61,887 nt of DNA from Oscillospiraceae bacterium (lineage in GTDB: Bacteria; Bacillota; Clostridia; Oscillospirales; Oscillospiraceae): positions 1-61,887 of the forward strand of contig SVLN01000006.1 in assembly GCA_015067925.1 (NCBI GenBank). Direction: 5' to 3'. Position 1 is the stretch's first letter; each line of letters starts with the position of its first letter. A program made the position numbers and the translations under genes. Below the pieces are notes generated by a model that worked only from the letters and a program-made list of their open reading frames with translations, ran no database searches and was not told the origin of the DNA. This document shows positions 7,335-15,844 of this stretch, one piece after another.

Positions 7335-8009
7335 ATGAAGAAGATTCTTGCACTGATCCTGGCTCTGGTCATGGTCGCCTCTCTGGCCGCCTGCGCCAAG
7401 GATACCCCCAACACCGACACCAACACCAACACCAACACCGGCAATGTCGATACCAATACCGGCAACACCGATGAGAATACCGGTTCCGAAAACGACACCA
7501 CCGAGCCCGAGACTCCCGCTGAGGACGAAACTCCTTCTGAGCCCGAGACTCCCGCTGAGGACGAGACTCCTTCTGAACCCGAGGACAACACCGAGTCTAA
7601 CGAAGGTGGTCATAAGCTGGATACCACTGCCGAGCTGAGCGTCATTCTGCAGGGCCTGTACGAAGGCTACAATGAAGAACTGCCCATGCTGGGCGAGATG
7701 CCCCTGGAGGATCCCGAGACCTTCCAGTGGATGACCTTTGCCCAGTACGTTGAAGGCGCCGAGGGTATGGTTTCCGAGCCCATGATGGGTTCCATTGCCC
7801 ATTCCTTCGTTCTGGTCAGACTGCCCGAGGGCACCGACGCCGCTGCGTTCGCCGCCGAGATGGAAGCCAACTGCGATCCCAGAAAGTGGATCTGCGTCGA
7901 GGCCGAAAAGGTCGCTTCCGCTTCCTATGAGAACCTGGCTCTGCTGTGCATGAGCAACGAGGTCCTGGTGGACATCGCCATCGCCAACTTCAACTCCATG
8001 TTCAACTAA
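7335..8009 (+). CDS. Secreted lipoprotein with Thr/Asn/Glu/Pro-rich linker
   Basis: The start at ATG 7335 follows GAAAGGAGAACCCC. The 224-residue product has a lipoprotein signal (MKKILALILALVMVASLAAC) with the lipobox Cys at residue 20. Residues 24-90 are a low-complexity linker of TNTN, then repeated ETPAEDETPSEP units. The C-terminal half (about 95-224) is a compact domain with PMLGEMPLEDPETFQWM and conserved Cys, seen in hypothetical lipoproteins of Clostridia, function unknown. It is anchored to the outer face of the membrane. A strong terminator follows. The tandem repeats in the linker would allow length variation. Confidence 0.82.
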   Translation: MKKILALILALVMVASLAACAKDTPNTDTNTNTNTGNVDTNTGNTDENTGSENDTTEPETPAEDETPSEPETPAEDETPSEPEDNTESNEGGHKLDTTAELSVILQGLYEGYNEELPMLGEMPLEDPETFQWMTFAQYVEGAEGMVSEPMMGSIAHSFVLVRLPEGTDAAAFAAEMEANCDPRKWICVEAEKVASASYENLALLCMSNEVLVDIAIANFNSMFN

Positions 8010-8023
8010 TCACTGCGAACATA

Positions 8024-8067
8024 AGCCGCTGCGGAAAACGCGAAAGCTGCCCCGCAGCGGCTTTTTT
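8024..8067 (+). terminator. Rho-independent terminator
   Basis: AGCCGCTGCGG and CCGCAGCGGCT form an 11-bp stem with a 17-nt loop, followed by TTTTTT. It separates the lipoprotein from the acyltransferase operon unless read through. Confidence 0.85.
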
Positions 8068-8088
8068 CTTTGAAGAGAGGGTTAAGCA

Positions 8089-9477
8089 ATGCTGTTTTCC
8101 AGTATCACATTTTTATATGCCTTCCTGCCCATCGTGATGGTCGTGTACCTGATCTGCCCGAAGAAATACAGAAATGTCGTGCTGCTTCTGGCCAGCCTGT
8201 TTTTCTATTTCTCCGGCGAGCCGATTTACACGGTGCTGCTGATTTTTTCATCTCTGTCGGACTGGCTGCACTCGCTGTATATCGAGTCCCATCGCGGCAC
8301 CAAGGGTGCAAAAGTTGCGCTGATTTCCAGTATCTGCATCAATCTGGGCCTTCTGGGTTTCTTTAAGTATGCGGACTTCTTCCTGCAGATTATCGGCGGC
8401 CTGACGGGTCTGGAGATCCCCCTTCTGAACCTGCGCCTGCCCATCGGCATTTCCTTCTATACCTTCCAGACCATGAGCTACACCATCGATGTGTATCTGG
8501 GCAATGCCAAGGCCGAGAAGAATCTGGCCACCCTGGCCACCTTCGTGTGTCTGTTCCCCCAGCTGATCGCCGGCCCCATCGTCCGCTACACGGACGTGGC
8601 GGCAGAGCTCTCCGAGCGTGACACCCGGGCAGAAGATCTGGGCATCGGCATCCGCCGCTTTTCCGCGGGCCTGGCCAAGAAGGTGCTCATCGCCAACCTG
8701 GCAGGCGAGCTGTGCGCCATCTTCCGCGCCTCGGATGAGAAGAGCGTACTGTTTTACTGGATCTATGCCGTGGCCTACACCCTGCAGATCTATTTCGACT
8801 TCTCCGGCTATTCGGATATGGCCATCGGCCTGGGCCGCATGTTCGGCTTCCACTTCCCGGAGAACTTCAACTATCCGTATATCTCCCGCACCGTCACCGA
8901 ATTCTGGCGCCGCTGGCACATGACCCTGGGAAGCTTCTTCCGGGATTATGTGTATATCCCCCTGGGCGGCAACCGCACCACCAAGATCAAGTGGCTGCGC
9001 AACATTCTGGTCGTATGGCTGCTCACCGGCCTGTGGCACGGCGCGGCATGGAACTTCGTCCTCTGGGGCGGCATGTTCGGCGTGCTGCTGCTGGCGGAAA
9101 AGCTTCTCTGGGGCAAGGCCATGGAGAAAAGCCGCGTATTCAGCCATTTTTATGTGATGTTCCTGGTTGTTATCAGCTTTGTCATCTTCAACGCCAACGG
9201 CATTTCCGGTGCCTGGAGCGATCTGAAGGGCATGTTCGGTTTCGGCGGCGTGCCGCTGGTGACGAAGGAGAGCATCTACTACCTCAAGAGCTACGCGGTG
9301 CTGCTGATCGTGGCGGCCTTCGGTTCACTGCCCTTTGTGAAGATGGGCTATGAGAAGGTCAAGAACAGCCGCGTGATGCTGGTGCTGGAGCCCGTGGGCG
9401 TTGCCCTGGCCCTCATCGCCACCACCGCCTGCCTGGTGGACGGTTCCTTCAATCCGTTCCTGTATTTCCGCTTCTAA
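8089..9477 (+). CDS. MBOAT-family O-acyltransferase (AlgI/DltB-like)
   Basis: A 462-residue polytopic membrane protein of normal AlgI length, starting behind GAGAGGGTTAAGCA. Hallmarks are the FWRRWHMTLGSFFRDYVYIP segment (residues about 268-287) and the catalytic-His region TGLWHGAAWNFVLWG (about 313-327). MBOAT proteins move acyl groups, usually acetyl, across the membrane for modification of polysaccharides or wall polymers. The next gene, 13 bp on, is a DHHW/AlgJ-like protein, the usual partner that finishes the transfer outside. No dltA, dltC, alg polysaccharide or glycosyltransferase genes are nearby, so the acylated polymer is unknown. Confidence 0.93.
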   Translation: MLFSSITFLYAFLPIVMVVYLICPKKYRNVVLLLASLFFYFSGEPIYTVLLIFSSLSDWLHSLYIESHRGTKGAKVALISSICINLGLLGFFKYADFFLQIIGGLTGLEIPLLNLRLPIGISFYTFQTMSYTIDVYLGNAKAEKNLATLATFVCLFPQLIAGPIVRYTDVAAELSERDTRAEDLGIGIRRFSAGLAKKVLIANLAGELCAIFRASDEKSVLFYWIYAVAYTLQIYFDFSGYSDMAIGLGRMFGFHFPENFNYPYISRTVTEFWRRWHMTLGSFFRDYVYIPLGGNRTTKIKWLRNILVVWLLTGLWHGAAWNFVLWGGMFGVLLLAEKLLWGKAMEKSRVFSHFYVMFLVVISFVIFNANGISGAWSDLKGMFGFGGVPLVTKESIYYLKSYAVLLIVAAFGSLPFVKMGYEKVKNSRVMLVLEPVGVALALIATTACLVDGSFNPFLYFRF

Positions 9478-9490
9478 GGAGGTGCGTTTA

Positions 9491-10594
9491 ATGGAAAAGA
9501 AAAAATCCTATCCGATCATTGCGGTCTTTGCCCTTTTGATCTTCGGCCTGGCCATTGCGCACCTGCTGATTCCCGATGCGGAACTCAGCAAGGAAGAACG
9601 CCGCAAGCTGGCCCAGATGCCTGAAGTGAGTCTCTCCGAGATCTTCAAGGCGGAATTCTCCGGCAAGGTGGAGACGTATCTTCTGGATCAGTTCCCTCTG
9701 CGCCAGCAGTTCCGCACCATTCAGGCCCTGCTGCGCTACGATGTGCTGTTCCAGAAGGACAACAACGATGTGTATCTCGTGGACGATCAGGTACTCAAAA
9801 TGGAGTACCCCCTGAAAGAGGACCAGGTCAGCTATGCAGCCAATAAGATTGCAAAGCTGTATGAAGATCACATGAAGGGCATGAATGTCTATTGCGCCAT
9901 CGTGCCCGACAAGAACTACTTTGCCGCCGAGGAAAACGGCTATCTGGCCCTGGATTACGACAGAATGCTTGAGATCCTTCTTAAGAAACTGCCCGAGGGA
10001 GTAGAGTATGTGGATCTGTTTGACACCCTGAGTCTGCAGGACTACTACTTTACCGATACTCATTGGCGCCAGGAGGCGATCTTCCCCGTGGTACAGGCTC
10101 TGGCTGAAGCCATGGGCGTAGCCGATGTGCTTACGCCCGAGAGTGCCTACACCGCCGAGACCATTGAGGACTTCTACGGCGTGTACTACTCTCAGGGTGC
10201 GGTGCCCGTTGCCCCGGATACACTCACCTATCTCAAGAGTGAGTACACGGAATCCGCCGTGGTGACCGGCCCGGAGCTGAAGGGTGAGAGCACGGTTTAT
10301 GTGCCCGAGCTGTTTGATGGCATGGACGGCTACGATGTGTACCTCTCCGGCGCCCAGGCGATTCTGGAAATTGAGGTTCCCAACGCAAAGACTGACCGGG
10401 AACTCATCATCTTCCGCGATTCCTACGGTTCTTCCATCGCGCCGCTGCTGACCGGTGCTTACAGCAAGATCACTCTGGTGGATCTGCGCTATATTTCCAG
10501 CCAGTTTCTGACCCAGTTTGTGAGCTTTGAGAATCAGGACGTGCTGTTTCTGTACAGTACCTCCATCCTCAACTCCGGCATGCTGCTGAAGTAA
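9491..10594 (+). CDS. DHHW-family (AlgJ/AlgX-like) extracytoplasmic O-acetylation protein
   Basis: The start at ATG 9491 has AAGGAGGTGCG in front. The 367-residue protein has an N-terminal signal anchor (residues about 8-27) and then an SGNH-hydrolase-like extracellular domain. The family signature is D189-T-H-W192 (YYFTDTHWRQEA), with a later RDSYGSS segment carrying the likely nucleophilic Ser. It lies directly behind the MBOAT gene and probably receives acyl groups from it to decorate an envelope polymer. A bidirectional terminator closes the operon at 10601-10637. Confidence 0.9.
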   Translation: MEKKKSYPIIAVFALLIFGLAIAHLLIPDAELSKEERRKLAQMPEVSLSEIFKAEFSGKVETYLLDQFPLRQQFRTIQALLRYDVLFQKDNNDVYLVDDQVLKMEYPLKEDQVSYAANKIAKLYEDHMKGMNVYCAIVPDKNYFAAEENGYLALDYDRMLEILLKKLPEGVEYVDLFDTLSLQDYYFTDTHWRQEAIFPVVQALAEAMGVADVLTPESAYTAETIEDFYGVYYSQGAVPVAPDTLTYLKSEYTESAVVTGPELKGESTVYVPELFDGMDGYDVYLSGAQAILEIEVPNAKTDRELIIFRDSYGSSIAPLLTGAYSKITLVDLRYISSQFLTQFVSFENQDVLFLYSTSILNSGMLLK

Positions 10595-10600
10595 ACAAAA

Positions 10601-10637
10601 AAAGAGCGCTGCACCGAATGGTGCAGCGCTTTTCTTG
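10601..10637. terminator. Bidirectional terminator
   Basis: AGCGCTGCACC and GGTGCAGCGCT form an 11-bp stem with a 4-nt loop, with A-rich left and T-rich right flanks, between convergent operons. Confidence 0.88.
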
Positions 10638-10646
10638 TACATAGAA

Positions 10647-11705
10647 TTAATACAGGTTCTTGACGACGTTCTCGCCTTCGCCGGACAGACGGGCCATCAT
10701 CTCGTGATGACGACGAACTTCCTTGACGGAATCGGGCAGGCCTGCAAGACCCTGGTCCTGCTGATGGCGCTGGCCTTCGTACTCGGAGTTGATGTAGCCG
10801 TCGAAGCCGCACTCGTTCAGGACGCGAATGGGATTGGCATAGTCGAAAGCAGCATCTTCGTAATGGCCGGGCTCGCCGGGGATCTCGGTCATTTCGTTGA
10901 ACTTGCCGTGGAAGGAGAGGATGTAGGGGATGATGTCTCTCAGGTCATCAGCTTCGGCAGCCTGACGCATATTGCCGACCAGACCACGCAGGCCGAAAGC
11001 AGCGGCCATGCCGTCCAGGTTGAAGTGCTCTCTGTACTTGGCAACCAGCTCTTCGTACTCGTACTTGGGAGCATTCTCTTCGACCCATGCCAGAACGGCG
11101 GGATCGGTGTGACGACGGGTGTGCTCCACGGAAACGCGGCTCTGAGTGTGCTGGAAGATACCAAAGTCGGGAACCAGGCCGACCATGTTGGTGCCCTTCT
11201 TGTCAACATACTCCAGAAGCTCAGTGACCATGATGCCGCCTTCGCGGTTGGGATCACGCTTGATGGGGTACGGAGCATGGATTTCCTTACCGAGGCGGAC
11301 GTTGTACTTGACAGCGGTGTCAAGAGCTCTGTCCAGAACTTCCATCGGAATCATGCACAGGCAGCGGATGTTCTCAAAGCCCATAGCGGCAGCCAGCTTG
11401 ATGTCCAGCTTCAGCAGCTCAGCGGCTTCGGCATAATTCATGACATGGTCTCTAAAGCGCATGGTGTCCAGGTACACGTCCATGGTGACAGCCTTCATGC
11501 CATAGCGGGCCATGGTGTTGTTCCAGTCATAGATGAACTCTTCCTTGGGGAAGGGGTACTGGGGGATGACGGACTCGTTGATGATCTCGATGCCGTCGGT
11601 GTTCAGGTTTTCACGGACCTCACGGATCTGGGCCTTCCAGTCCATCTGGCCGAAGAACTGTTCCTGCTGATAGGAATAAAGCGAAACGCCTCTCTTAATT
11701 GCCAT
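10647..11705 (-). CDS. C-glycoside deglycosidase alpha subunit-like TIM-barrel protein (DgpB type)
   Basis: A 352-residue sugar-phosphate isomerase/epimerase (xylose-isomerase-like) TIM barrel. Candidate metal ligands are E141 in GKEIHAP, D180 in LVPDFGIF, H266 in LSFHGKF and E308 or E310 in INSEYEG. The start SLYSYQQEQFFGQMDWK and the paired small protein upstream match, from memory, the alpha subunit of gut-bacterial C-glycoside deglycosidases, Mn-dependent enzymes that cleave the C-C bond of 3-keto C-glucosides such as puerarin or homoorientin intermediates. It is second in a two-gene operon, 14 bp after the beta gene. An ordinary keto-sugar isomerase role remains possible. Confidence 0.8.
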   Translation of the reverse strand: MAIKRGVSLYSYQQEQFFGQMDWKAQIREVRENLNTDGIEIINESVIPQYPFPKEEFIYDWNNTMARYGMKAVTMDVYLDTMRFRDHVMNYAEAAELLKLDIKLAAAMGFENIRCLCMIPMEVLDRALDTAVKYNVRLGKEIHAPYPIKRDPNREGGIMVTELLEYVDKKGTNMVGLVPDFGIFQHTQSRVSVEHTRRHTDPAVLAWVEENAPKYEYEELVAKYREHFNLDGMAAAFGLRGLVGNMRQAAEADDLRDIIPYILSFHGKFNEMTEIPGEPGHYEDAAFDYANPIRVLNECGFDGYINSEYEGQRHQQDQGLAGLPDSVKEVRRHHEMMARLSGEGENVVKNLY

Positions 11706-11719
11706 TGTTCGTGTCCTCC

Positions 11720-12172
11720 TTACTTAACTTCCAGGTCGTAGTAGCAGATGTTACGGGTCTTGCCGGAACCTGCACCCATGCCGGGGACGGGGGGATTGTC
11801 GATCCAGTCCTGGTCATGTGCGCCGTAGCCGTACTGAGCCAGAACGGACTGCTGCAGGCCGATGTGATGCACGCCGGCGCTCAGGCCGCCATCAACATAA
11901 ACCCAGACGATGCCATAATCGTCATAATCCCAGTGCTCCCAGGTAGCCTTCTTGATTTCCTCGAAATCACGGGGGGCCTTGCCGTTGATCTCAAACTTCT
12001 GCACTTCGCGGGGATAGACGGTGCCGTCCACCTCGATGTAATAGCCATTGTGCAGGCTCAGGAATGCGCCGCGGTAGTCAGCGATATGAACCGCAAACTT
12101 AAAGCCGGCAACCTTACCGTTCTCAGTGAAGTTTTCCAGAGAACCTTCTTTGATCAGAAAAGAATCAAACAT
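11720..12172 (-). CDS. C-glycoside deglycosidase beta subunit-like protein (DUF6379/DgpC type)
   Basis: The start is ATG 12172 with AAGGAGGAGTAAC just before it; a longer in-frame ORF upstream overlaps the promoter. The 150-residue protein (MFDSFLIKEGSLENF, then HIADYRGAFLSLHNGYYIEV and VYVDGGLSAGVHHI) has the all-beta pattern and motifs I associate with DUF6379, the beta subunit of C-glycoside deglycosidases. Family knowledge: beta forms a hetero-oligomer with the TIM-barrel alpha subunit and is needed for activity. It is followed by that alpha gene. A candidate operator and promoter lie immediately upstream. Moderate uncertainty remains because the family was recognised by eye. Confidence 0.78.
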   Translation of the reverse strand: MFDSFLIKEGSLENFTENGKVAGFKFAVHIADYRGAFLSLHNGYYIEVDGTVYPREVQKFEINGKAPRDFEEIKKATWEHWDYDDYGIVWVYVDGGLSAGVHHIGLQQSVLAQYGYGAHDQDWIDNPPVPGMGAGSGKTRNICYYDLEVK

Positions 12173-12196
12173 GTTACTCCTCCTTAATTCGTTAGC

Positions 12197-12249
12197 ATTG
12201 TGACGATTTGCCACAATTACAATATAGCATGATTGGTTGAGCATTACAA
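12197..12249 (-). promoter_or_regulatory. Deglycosidase operon promoter and candidate operator
   Basis: Minus-strand TTGTAA (12249-12244), a 17-nt spacer and TATATT (12226-12221) form the promoter. At the expected start, 12197-12217, ATTGTGAC-N5-GCCACAAT is a palindrome (7 of 8 positions), a likely repressor site. It differs from the LacI-type boxes at 1.3-1.5 kb. Confidence 0.6.
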
Positions 12250-12378
12250 GCGTAATAATCGCCAAAGTGTAGCAGGTAAAACTAGGCACTTTTCACAAAA
12301 GACCGCCGCGTAAAAAAAGAATTTGAGAAAAAGAGGGCTGATTCTGAAAAAAATTCGAAAAAATGCGCAGAATAATGC

Positions 12379-12407
12379 TTGTCAGTTTTAGAAAAAGGGT
12401 GTATAAT
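12379..12407 (+). promoter_or_regulatory. rpoD promoter
   Basis: TTGTCA (12379-12384), a 17-nt spacer and TATAAT (12402-12407) precede rpoD by about 88 nt. Confidence 0.8.
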
Positions 12408-12494
12408 ATCGGGTACGTGTGCAAAAAACCGGGAGACCGGTGGAATGAATCATAACGAATCTGGATGCAAGAAGGCTAGGGTGTTAACGGTATT

Positions 12495-13628
12495 ATGGCA
12501 AGTGCAAAGAACCAGACTACGCATAAATCTCCGGAAGAACAGATGGCGCAGATGACGGCGCTGGTGGCGCGCCTGAAAAAGGCGGGCAGCATTTCCGCAT
12601 CGGATCTTCTGACCGAACTGGAGAAGATGGATCTGACCGTGGAGCAGATCGAGCAGTTCTACGAACAGTGCGACAACCTGGGAATTCAGATCGTCTCCGC
12701 TGAACTGGAGCTGGACATTGATGATGCCGCCGATGTGGACATCAAGGATCTCGAGGAAGAGGAAGAACTGGTTGACCCGGTGGAGCTGGCGGCAGAATAC
12801 AATCTGGATGATCCGGTGCGTATGTACCTTAAGGAGATCGGCCAGGTACGCCTGCTGACCGCAGAGGAAGAAATTGAACTGGCCAAGCGCGTGGCCGAGG
12901 GCGACAAGAAGGCAAAGGATAAGCTCACCGAGGCAAACCTGCGTCTGGTGGTTTCCATCGCCAAGAAGTATTCCGGCCGCGGCCTGCACATCCTGGATCT
13001 GATCCAGGAGGGCAACACCGGTCTGATCCGCGCTGTCGATAAGTTCGACTATACAAAGGGAAACAAATTCTCTACATATGCCACCTGGTGGATCCGTCAG
13101 GCCATTACCCGTGCCATCGCCGATCAGGCGAGAACGATCCGCGTGCCGGTGCATATGGTGGAGGTCATCAATAAGGCCGCCCGCTGCAACCGCAAGCTGG
13201 TGCAGGAGCTGGGCCGCGAGCCGACCTTGGAAGAGATCGCCGCCGAACTGAACCTTCCCATCGAGAAGATCATCGAGGCCAATCGCACCGCTTCCGATAC
13301 CCTCTCCCTGGACACCCCCGTGGGTGATGAAGAGGATACCACCATCGGCTCCTTCGTCGAGGACGACAACACGCCCGGTCCGGCGGATGCCACCAGCAAC
13401 ACTCTGCTGGCTGAGGCCCTGGGCGAGATCCTCGACACCCTCACCGAGCGTGAGGCAGACGTGCTGCGCATGCGTTTCGGCATGTATGACGGCCGCACCC
13501 ACACCCTGGAGGAAGTGGGCCAGATCTTCGGCGTGACCCGTGAGCGCATCCGCCAGATTGAGAACAAGGCCATCCGCAAGCTGCGTCATCCCTCCAGAGC
13601 AAAGAAAATCAAAGATTTCTACTGCTAA
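12495..13628 (+). CDS. rpoD: Primary RNA polymerase sigma factor (sigma-70/sigma-A)
   Basis: A 377-residue group 1 sigma factor. Region 1.1-like helices fill the first ~75 residues, then an acidic stretch, region 1.2 ([17 protein letters not shown]), regions 2.1-2.4 ([50 protein letters not shown]), region 3 and the region 4.2 HTH ([19 protein letters not shown]). It directs RNA polymerase to the TTGACA/TATAAT promoters seen throughout this window. dnaG, its common neighbour, is absent here. A terminator follows. The non-conserved insert of proteobacterial RpoD is missing, as usual for Firmicutes. Confidence 0.97.
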   Translation: MASAKNQTTHKSPEEQMAQMTALVARLKKAGSISASDLLTELEKMDLTVEQIEQFYEQCDNLGIQIVSAELELDIDDAADVDIKDLEEEEELVDPVELAAEYNLDDPVRMYLKEIGQVRLLTAEEEIELAKRVAEGDKKAKDKLTEANLRLVVSIAKKYSGRGLHILDLIQEGNTGLIRAVDKFDYTKGNKFSTYATWWIRQAITRAIADQARTIRVPVHMVEVINKAARCNRKLVQELGREPTLEEIAAELNLPIEKIIEANRTASDTLSLDTPVGDEEDTTIGSFVEDDNTPGPADATSNTLLAEALGEILDTLTEREADVLRMRFGMYDGRTHTLEEVGQIFGVTRERIRQIENKAIRKLRHPSRAKKIKDFYC

Positions 13629-13636
13629 AATGTCAC

Positions 13637-13670
13637 AACCCGCCCTGCCGTCCGGCAGGGCGGGTTTTTT
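13637..13670. terminator. Bidirectional terminator rpoD/ppa
   Basis: AACCCGCCCTGCCG and CGGCAGGGCGGGTT form a 14-bp stem with a 2-nt loop and a T-run that contains the stop codon of the convergent ppa gene. Confidence 0.9.
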
Positions 13671-14208
13671 ATCCGAATGTTTCCCGGTAACGCTGCCGAC
13701 ACTGGGCAATGACCCTTTCTGCCTCAGCGCGGGGGCGCACCTCATCCACCACGGTCTGTTTGCCCTCCAGGGCTTTGTAGACGGTAAAAAAGTGCTGCAT
13801 CTCGTCCATCACGTGGGGCGGCAGCTCGCTCAGGTCCTGATAAAAGCAGTAGTTGGGGTCAAATTCCGGTACGGCGATGATTTTCTCGTCAGCGTGTCCG
13901 TTGTCCTGCATGGCAATGAGGCCCAGAGGATGGCAGCGCACCAGCGACAGGGGCAGCAGCGGCTCCGCACACAGCACCAGCACGTCCAGTGGATCACCGT
14001 CGTCGCCCAGGGTGCGGGGCAGAAAGCCGTAATTGGCCGGGTAGTGGGTGGCAGTGTGCAGGATCCGATCCAGAATGATGAGGCCGGAATCCTTGTCCAG
14101 CTCATATTTGTTGCGGCTGCCCGCGGGAATTTCAATCACGGCCACGAAATCATCGGGCCGGACACGCTCCGGGGTGATGGTGTGCCAGGCAGAATGAACA
14201 TGATACAT
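13669..14208 (-). CDS. ppa: Inorganic pyrophosphatase, family I
   Basis: The 179-residue protein starts at ATG 14208 (MYHVHSAWHTI). It carries the family I signature DDGDPLDVLVL with the metal-binding aspartates, plus KYELDKDSG and HYPANYGFLP upstream. It hydrolyses PPi to phosphate in the cytosol and pulls biosynthetic reactions forward. Its ribosome site (GGAGGGTG) is part of the 3' arm of the terminator that ends the upstream mgtE gene, and the terminator's six T's are followed at once by the ATG. Read-through from mgtE or transcription starting inside must therefore unfold that hairpin for translation. The stop codon overlaps the downstream terminator. Confidence 0.95.
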   Translation of the reverse strand: MYHVHSAWHTITPERVRPDDFVAVIEIPAGSRNKYELDKDSGLIILDRILHTATHYPANYGFLPRTLGDDGDPLDVLVLCAEPLLPLSLVRCHPLGLIAMQDNGHADEKIIAVPEFDPNYCFYQDLSELPPHVMDEMQHFFTVYKALEGKQTVVDEVRPRAEAERVIAQCRQRYRETFG

Positions 14209-14247
14209 AAAAAACACCCTCCTGCAAACATTGTTCGCAGGAGGGTG
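14209..14247 (-). terminator. mgtE terminator overlapping the ppa ribosome site
   Basis: CACCCTCCTGC (14215-14225 in complement) and GCAGGAGGGTG form a perfect 11-bp stem with an 11-nt loop, followed on the minus strand by TTTTTT and then directly by the ppa ATG. The ppa Shine-Dalgarno lies inside the second arm. Confidence 0.85.
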
Positions 14248-14259
14248 AAAACTATGCGC

Positions 14260-15642
14260 TTAAAGTCTCAACACGCAGGTGGCGACACCGAAATACACCA
14301 GAAGGGACAGGGCGTCCACGATGGTGGTGATGAAGGGACTGGCCATCACAGCAGGATCCAGGCCGACCTTTTTGGCCGCCAGGGGCAGAATACCGCCGAT
14401 GATCTTGGCGGCCACCACGGTCAGAAGCAGGGTGATGCTGACCGTCAGGGTCACACCAATGGTGATGTCGCTGTTACCCAGAAGCAGCTTGTCCACCAGC
14501 AGGATTTTTACAAAGCCCACCACGCCCAGTGCCAGGCCGCAGAGCAGGGAAATGCGGATCTCCTTCCAGAGAATCGCGCCCACATCGCGGAAATCCAGTT
14601 CGCCCAGGCTCAGACCGCGGATGACCGTGACCGAGGACTGGGAGGCGGAGTTACCGCCGGTGCCCATCAGCATGGGGATGAAGGCAACCAGGGCCGCCTG
14701 AGCCGCCAGGGCGGATTCAAAGCCTGTGATGATCATGCCCGTGAAGGTGGCGGAGACCATCAGGATCAGAAGCCAGGGAACACGCTGCAGAAACAGGTGC
14801 AGCACGTCCGAGTGCAGATACGTCTTATCCGTGGGGGTCATAGCGGCCATGATCTGCATATCCTCGGTGGCCTCTTCTTCCATGACGTCCATGGCGTCGT
14901 CGAAGGTTACGATACCCACCATGCGGTGTTCCTGGTCCACCACGGGCAGGGCGGTATAATTGTAGCGGGAGAACTGCAGGGCAACCTCTTCCTGGTCGGT
15001 GAGGGTGCTGACGCTGTTGATGTTCTCGTCCATGATTTGCTCGATGGTTGCCTCGTCGTCCGAGAGCAGCAGCCTGCGGATGGAAACAACGCCGATGAGC
15101 TTGCGGTCAGGGGAGAGCACGTAGCAGCTGTTGATGGTTTCTTTATCGGGGCCGACTTTGCGGATGTAGCCGATCGCCTGTTGTACCGTGACGCTGGGCC
15201 GCAGGGCCACGTATTCCGTCGTCATAATCGAGCCTGCGGAATCTTCCGGGAAGCGTAACAGCTCGTTGATGCTGCGGCGCATTTCGGGATCGGCCATCTC
15301 CAGAATGCGACGTACCACGTTGGCGGGCATTTCTTCAATGATGTCCACGGCGTCGTCCACGTACAATTCGCCCACGATTTGTTTTAGCTCGCGGTCCGAG
15401 AAGGTGCGGATCAGCGCCTCCTGGGTGTCCTGTTGCATTTCGACAAAGGTTTCCGCCGCCAGTTCCTTGGGCAAAAGCCGGAACAGCAGGGGCAGATCCT
15501 CTTCCTGCAGGCGCTCAAAAATAGCGGCGATATCCGCAGCGTGTATGGTGGTCAGGATATCGCGAAGGGTGACATATTTTTTGCTTTCTGCCAGAGCCCG
15601 GAGGGTCGTCTCCAGGATGGCGATGTTGTTGGTTTCCGTCAT
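14260..15642 (-). CDS. mgtE: Magnesium transporter MgtE
   Basis: A 460-residue protein of normal MgtE length. Residues 1-130 form the cytosolic N domain of alpha-helical repeats (LQEEDLPLLFRLLPKELAAE, IIEEMPANVVRRILE), about 135-255 two CBS domains (VGIVTFDDAMDVMEEEATED), and the rest five membrane helices with the pore-lining GTGGNSASQSSVTVIRGL segment. It lets Mg2+ into the cell and closes when the cytosolic domains bind Mg2+. The gene has a strong promoter and a ~190-nt structured leader with its ribosome site in a hairpin, so regulation at RNA level is likely. Its terminator overlaps the ppa start region. Confidence 0.96.
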   Translation of the reverse strand: MTETNNIAILETTLRALAESKKYVTLRDILTTIHAADIAAIFERLQEEDLPLLFRLLPKELAAETFVEMQQDTQEALIRTFSDRELKQIVGELYVDDAVDIIEEMPANVVRRILEMADPEMRRSINELLRFPEDSAGSIMTTEYVALRPSVTVQQAIGYIRKVGPDKETINSCYVLSPDRKLIGVVSIRRLLLSDDEATIEQIMDENINSVSTLTDQEEVALQFSRYNYTALPVVDQEHRMVGIVTFDDAMDVMEEEATEDMQIMAAMTPTDKTYLHSDVLHLFLQRVPWLLILMVSATFTGMIITGFESALAAQAALVAFIPMLMGTGGNSASQSSVTVIRGLSLGELDFRDVGAILWKEIRISLLCGLALGVVGFVKILLVDKLLLGNSDITIGVTLTVSITLLLTVVAAKIIGGILPLAAKKVGLDPAVMASPFITTIVDALSLLVYFGVATCVLRL

Positions 15643-15833
15643 CGTCTTTCCTCCTAATCATGTAATGTGTTGCCATTAGGAAGCAGCGTGAACGGTAAGT
15701 CGATGCAAGGTTAGAGGTTCAGAACGCGGAAGCTCTGTCCTCTTGCGTTGTGACAGCGTCGGCCTACCTCTGCCGCGCCGGTACTTCCTGCGTCCATGTG
15801 TTTCACCTCATGTTTCTACATTGAATTTGACGT
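15643..15833 (-). promoter_or_regulatory. Structured mgtE leader (possible cation-sensing RNA, class not recognised)
   Basis: On the minus strand the leader can form a three-way junction: an outer stem GAGGT (15809-15805) with ACCTC (15718-15714) continued by ACGC/GCGT and GGAAG/CTTCC, and two inner hairpins closed by CGGC/GCCG and CTGTC/GACAG. Next to the start codon TCCTAAT and ATTAGGA can pair over the AGGAGG ribosome site. A 28-codon ORF (15797-15711) lies inside. The sequence does not show the conserved segments of the M-box that I know, so the class is open. Confidence 0.5.
15711..15797 (-). CDS. Possible leader ORF in mgtE 5' region (28 aa)
   Basis: ATG 15797-15795 is preceded by GAGGTGAAACAC and opens a 28-codon frame (MDAGSTGAAEVGRRCHNARG...) ending at TAA 15713-15711. 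The same bases form the helices of the leader, so the ORF may be coincidental or may couple translation to RNA folding, as mgtL does for mgtA in enterobacteria. Confidence 0.25.
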   Translation of the reverse strand: MDAGSTGAAEVGRRCHNARGQSFRVLNL

Positions 15834-15844
15834 TCGTCTTTGTC

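Noticed and set aside
15643..15833. mgtE leader as a standard M-box (ykoK) riboswitch
   Set aside because: The conserved M-box segments known to me are not found, so only an unclassified structured leader is claimed.
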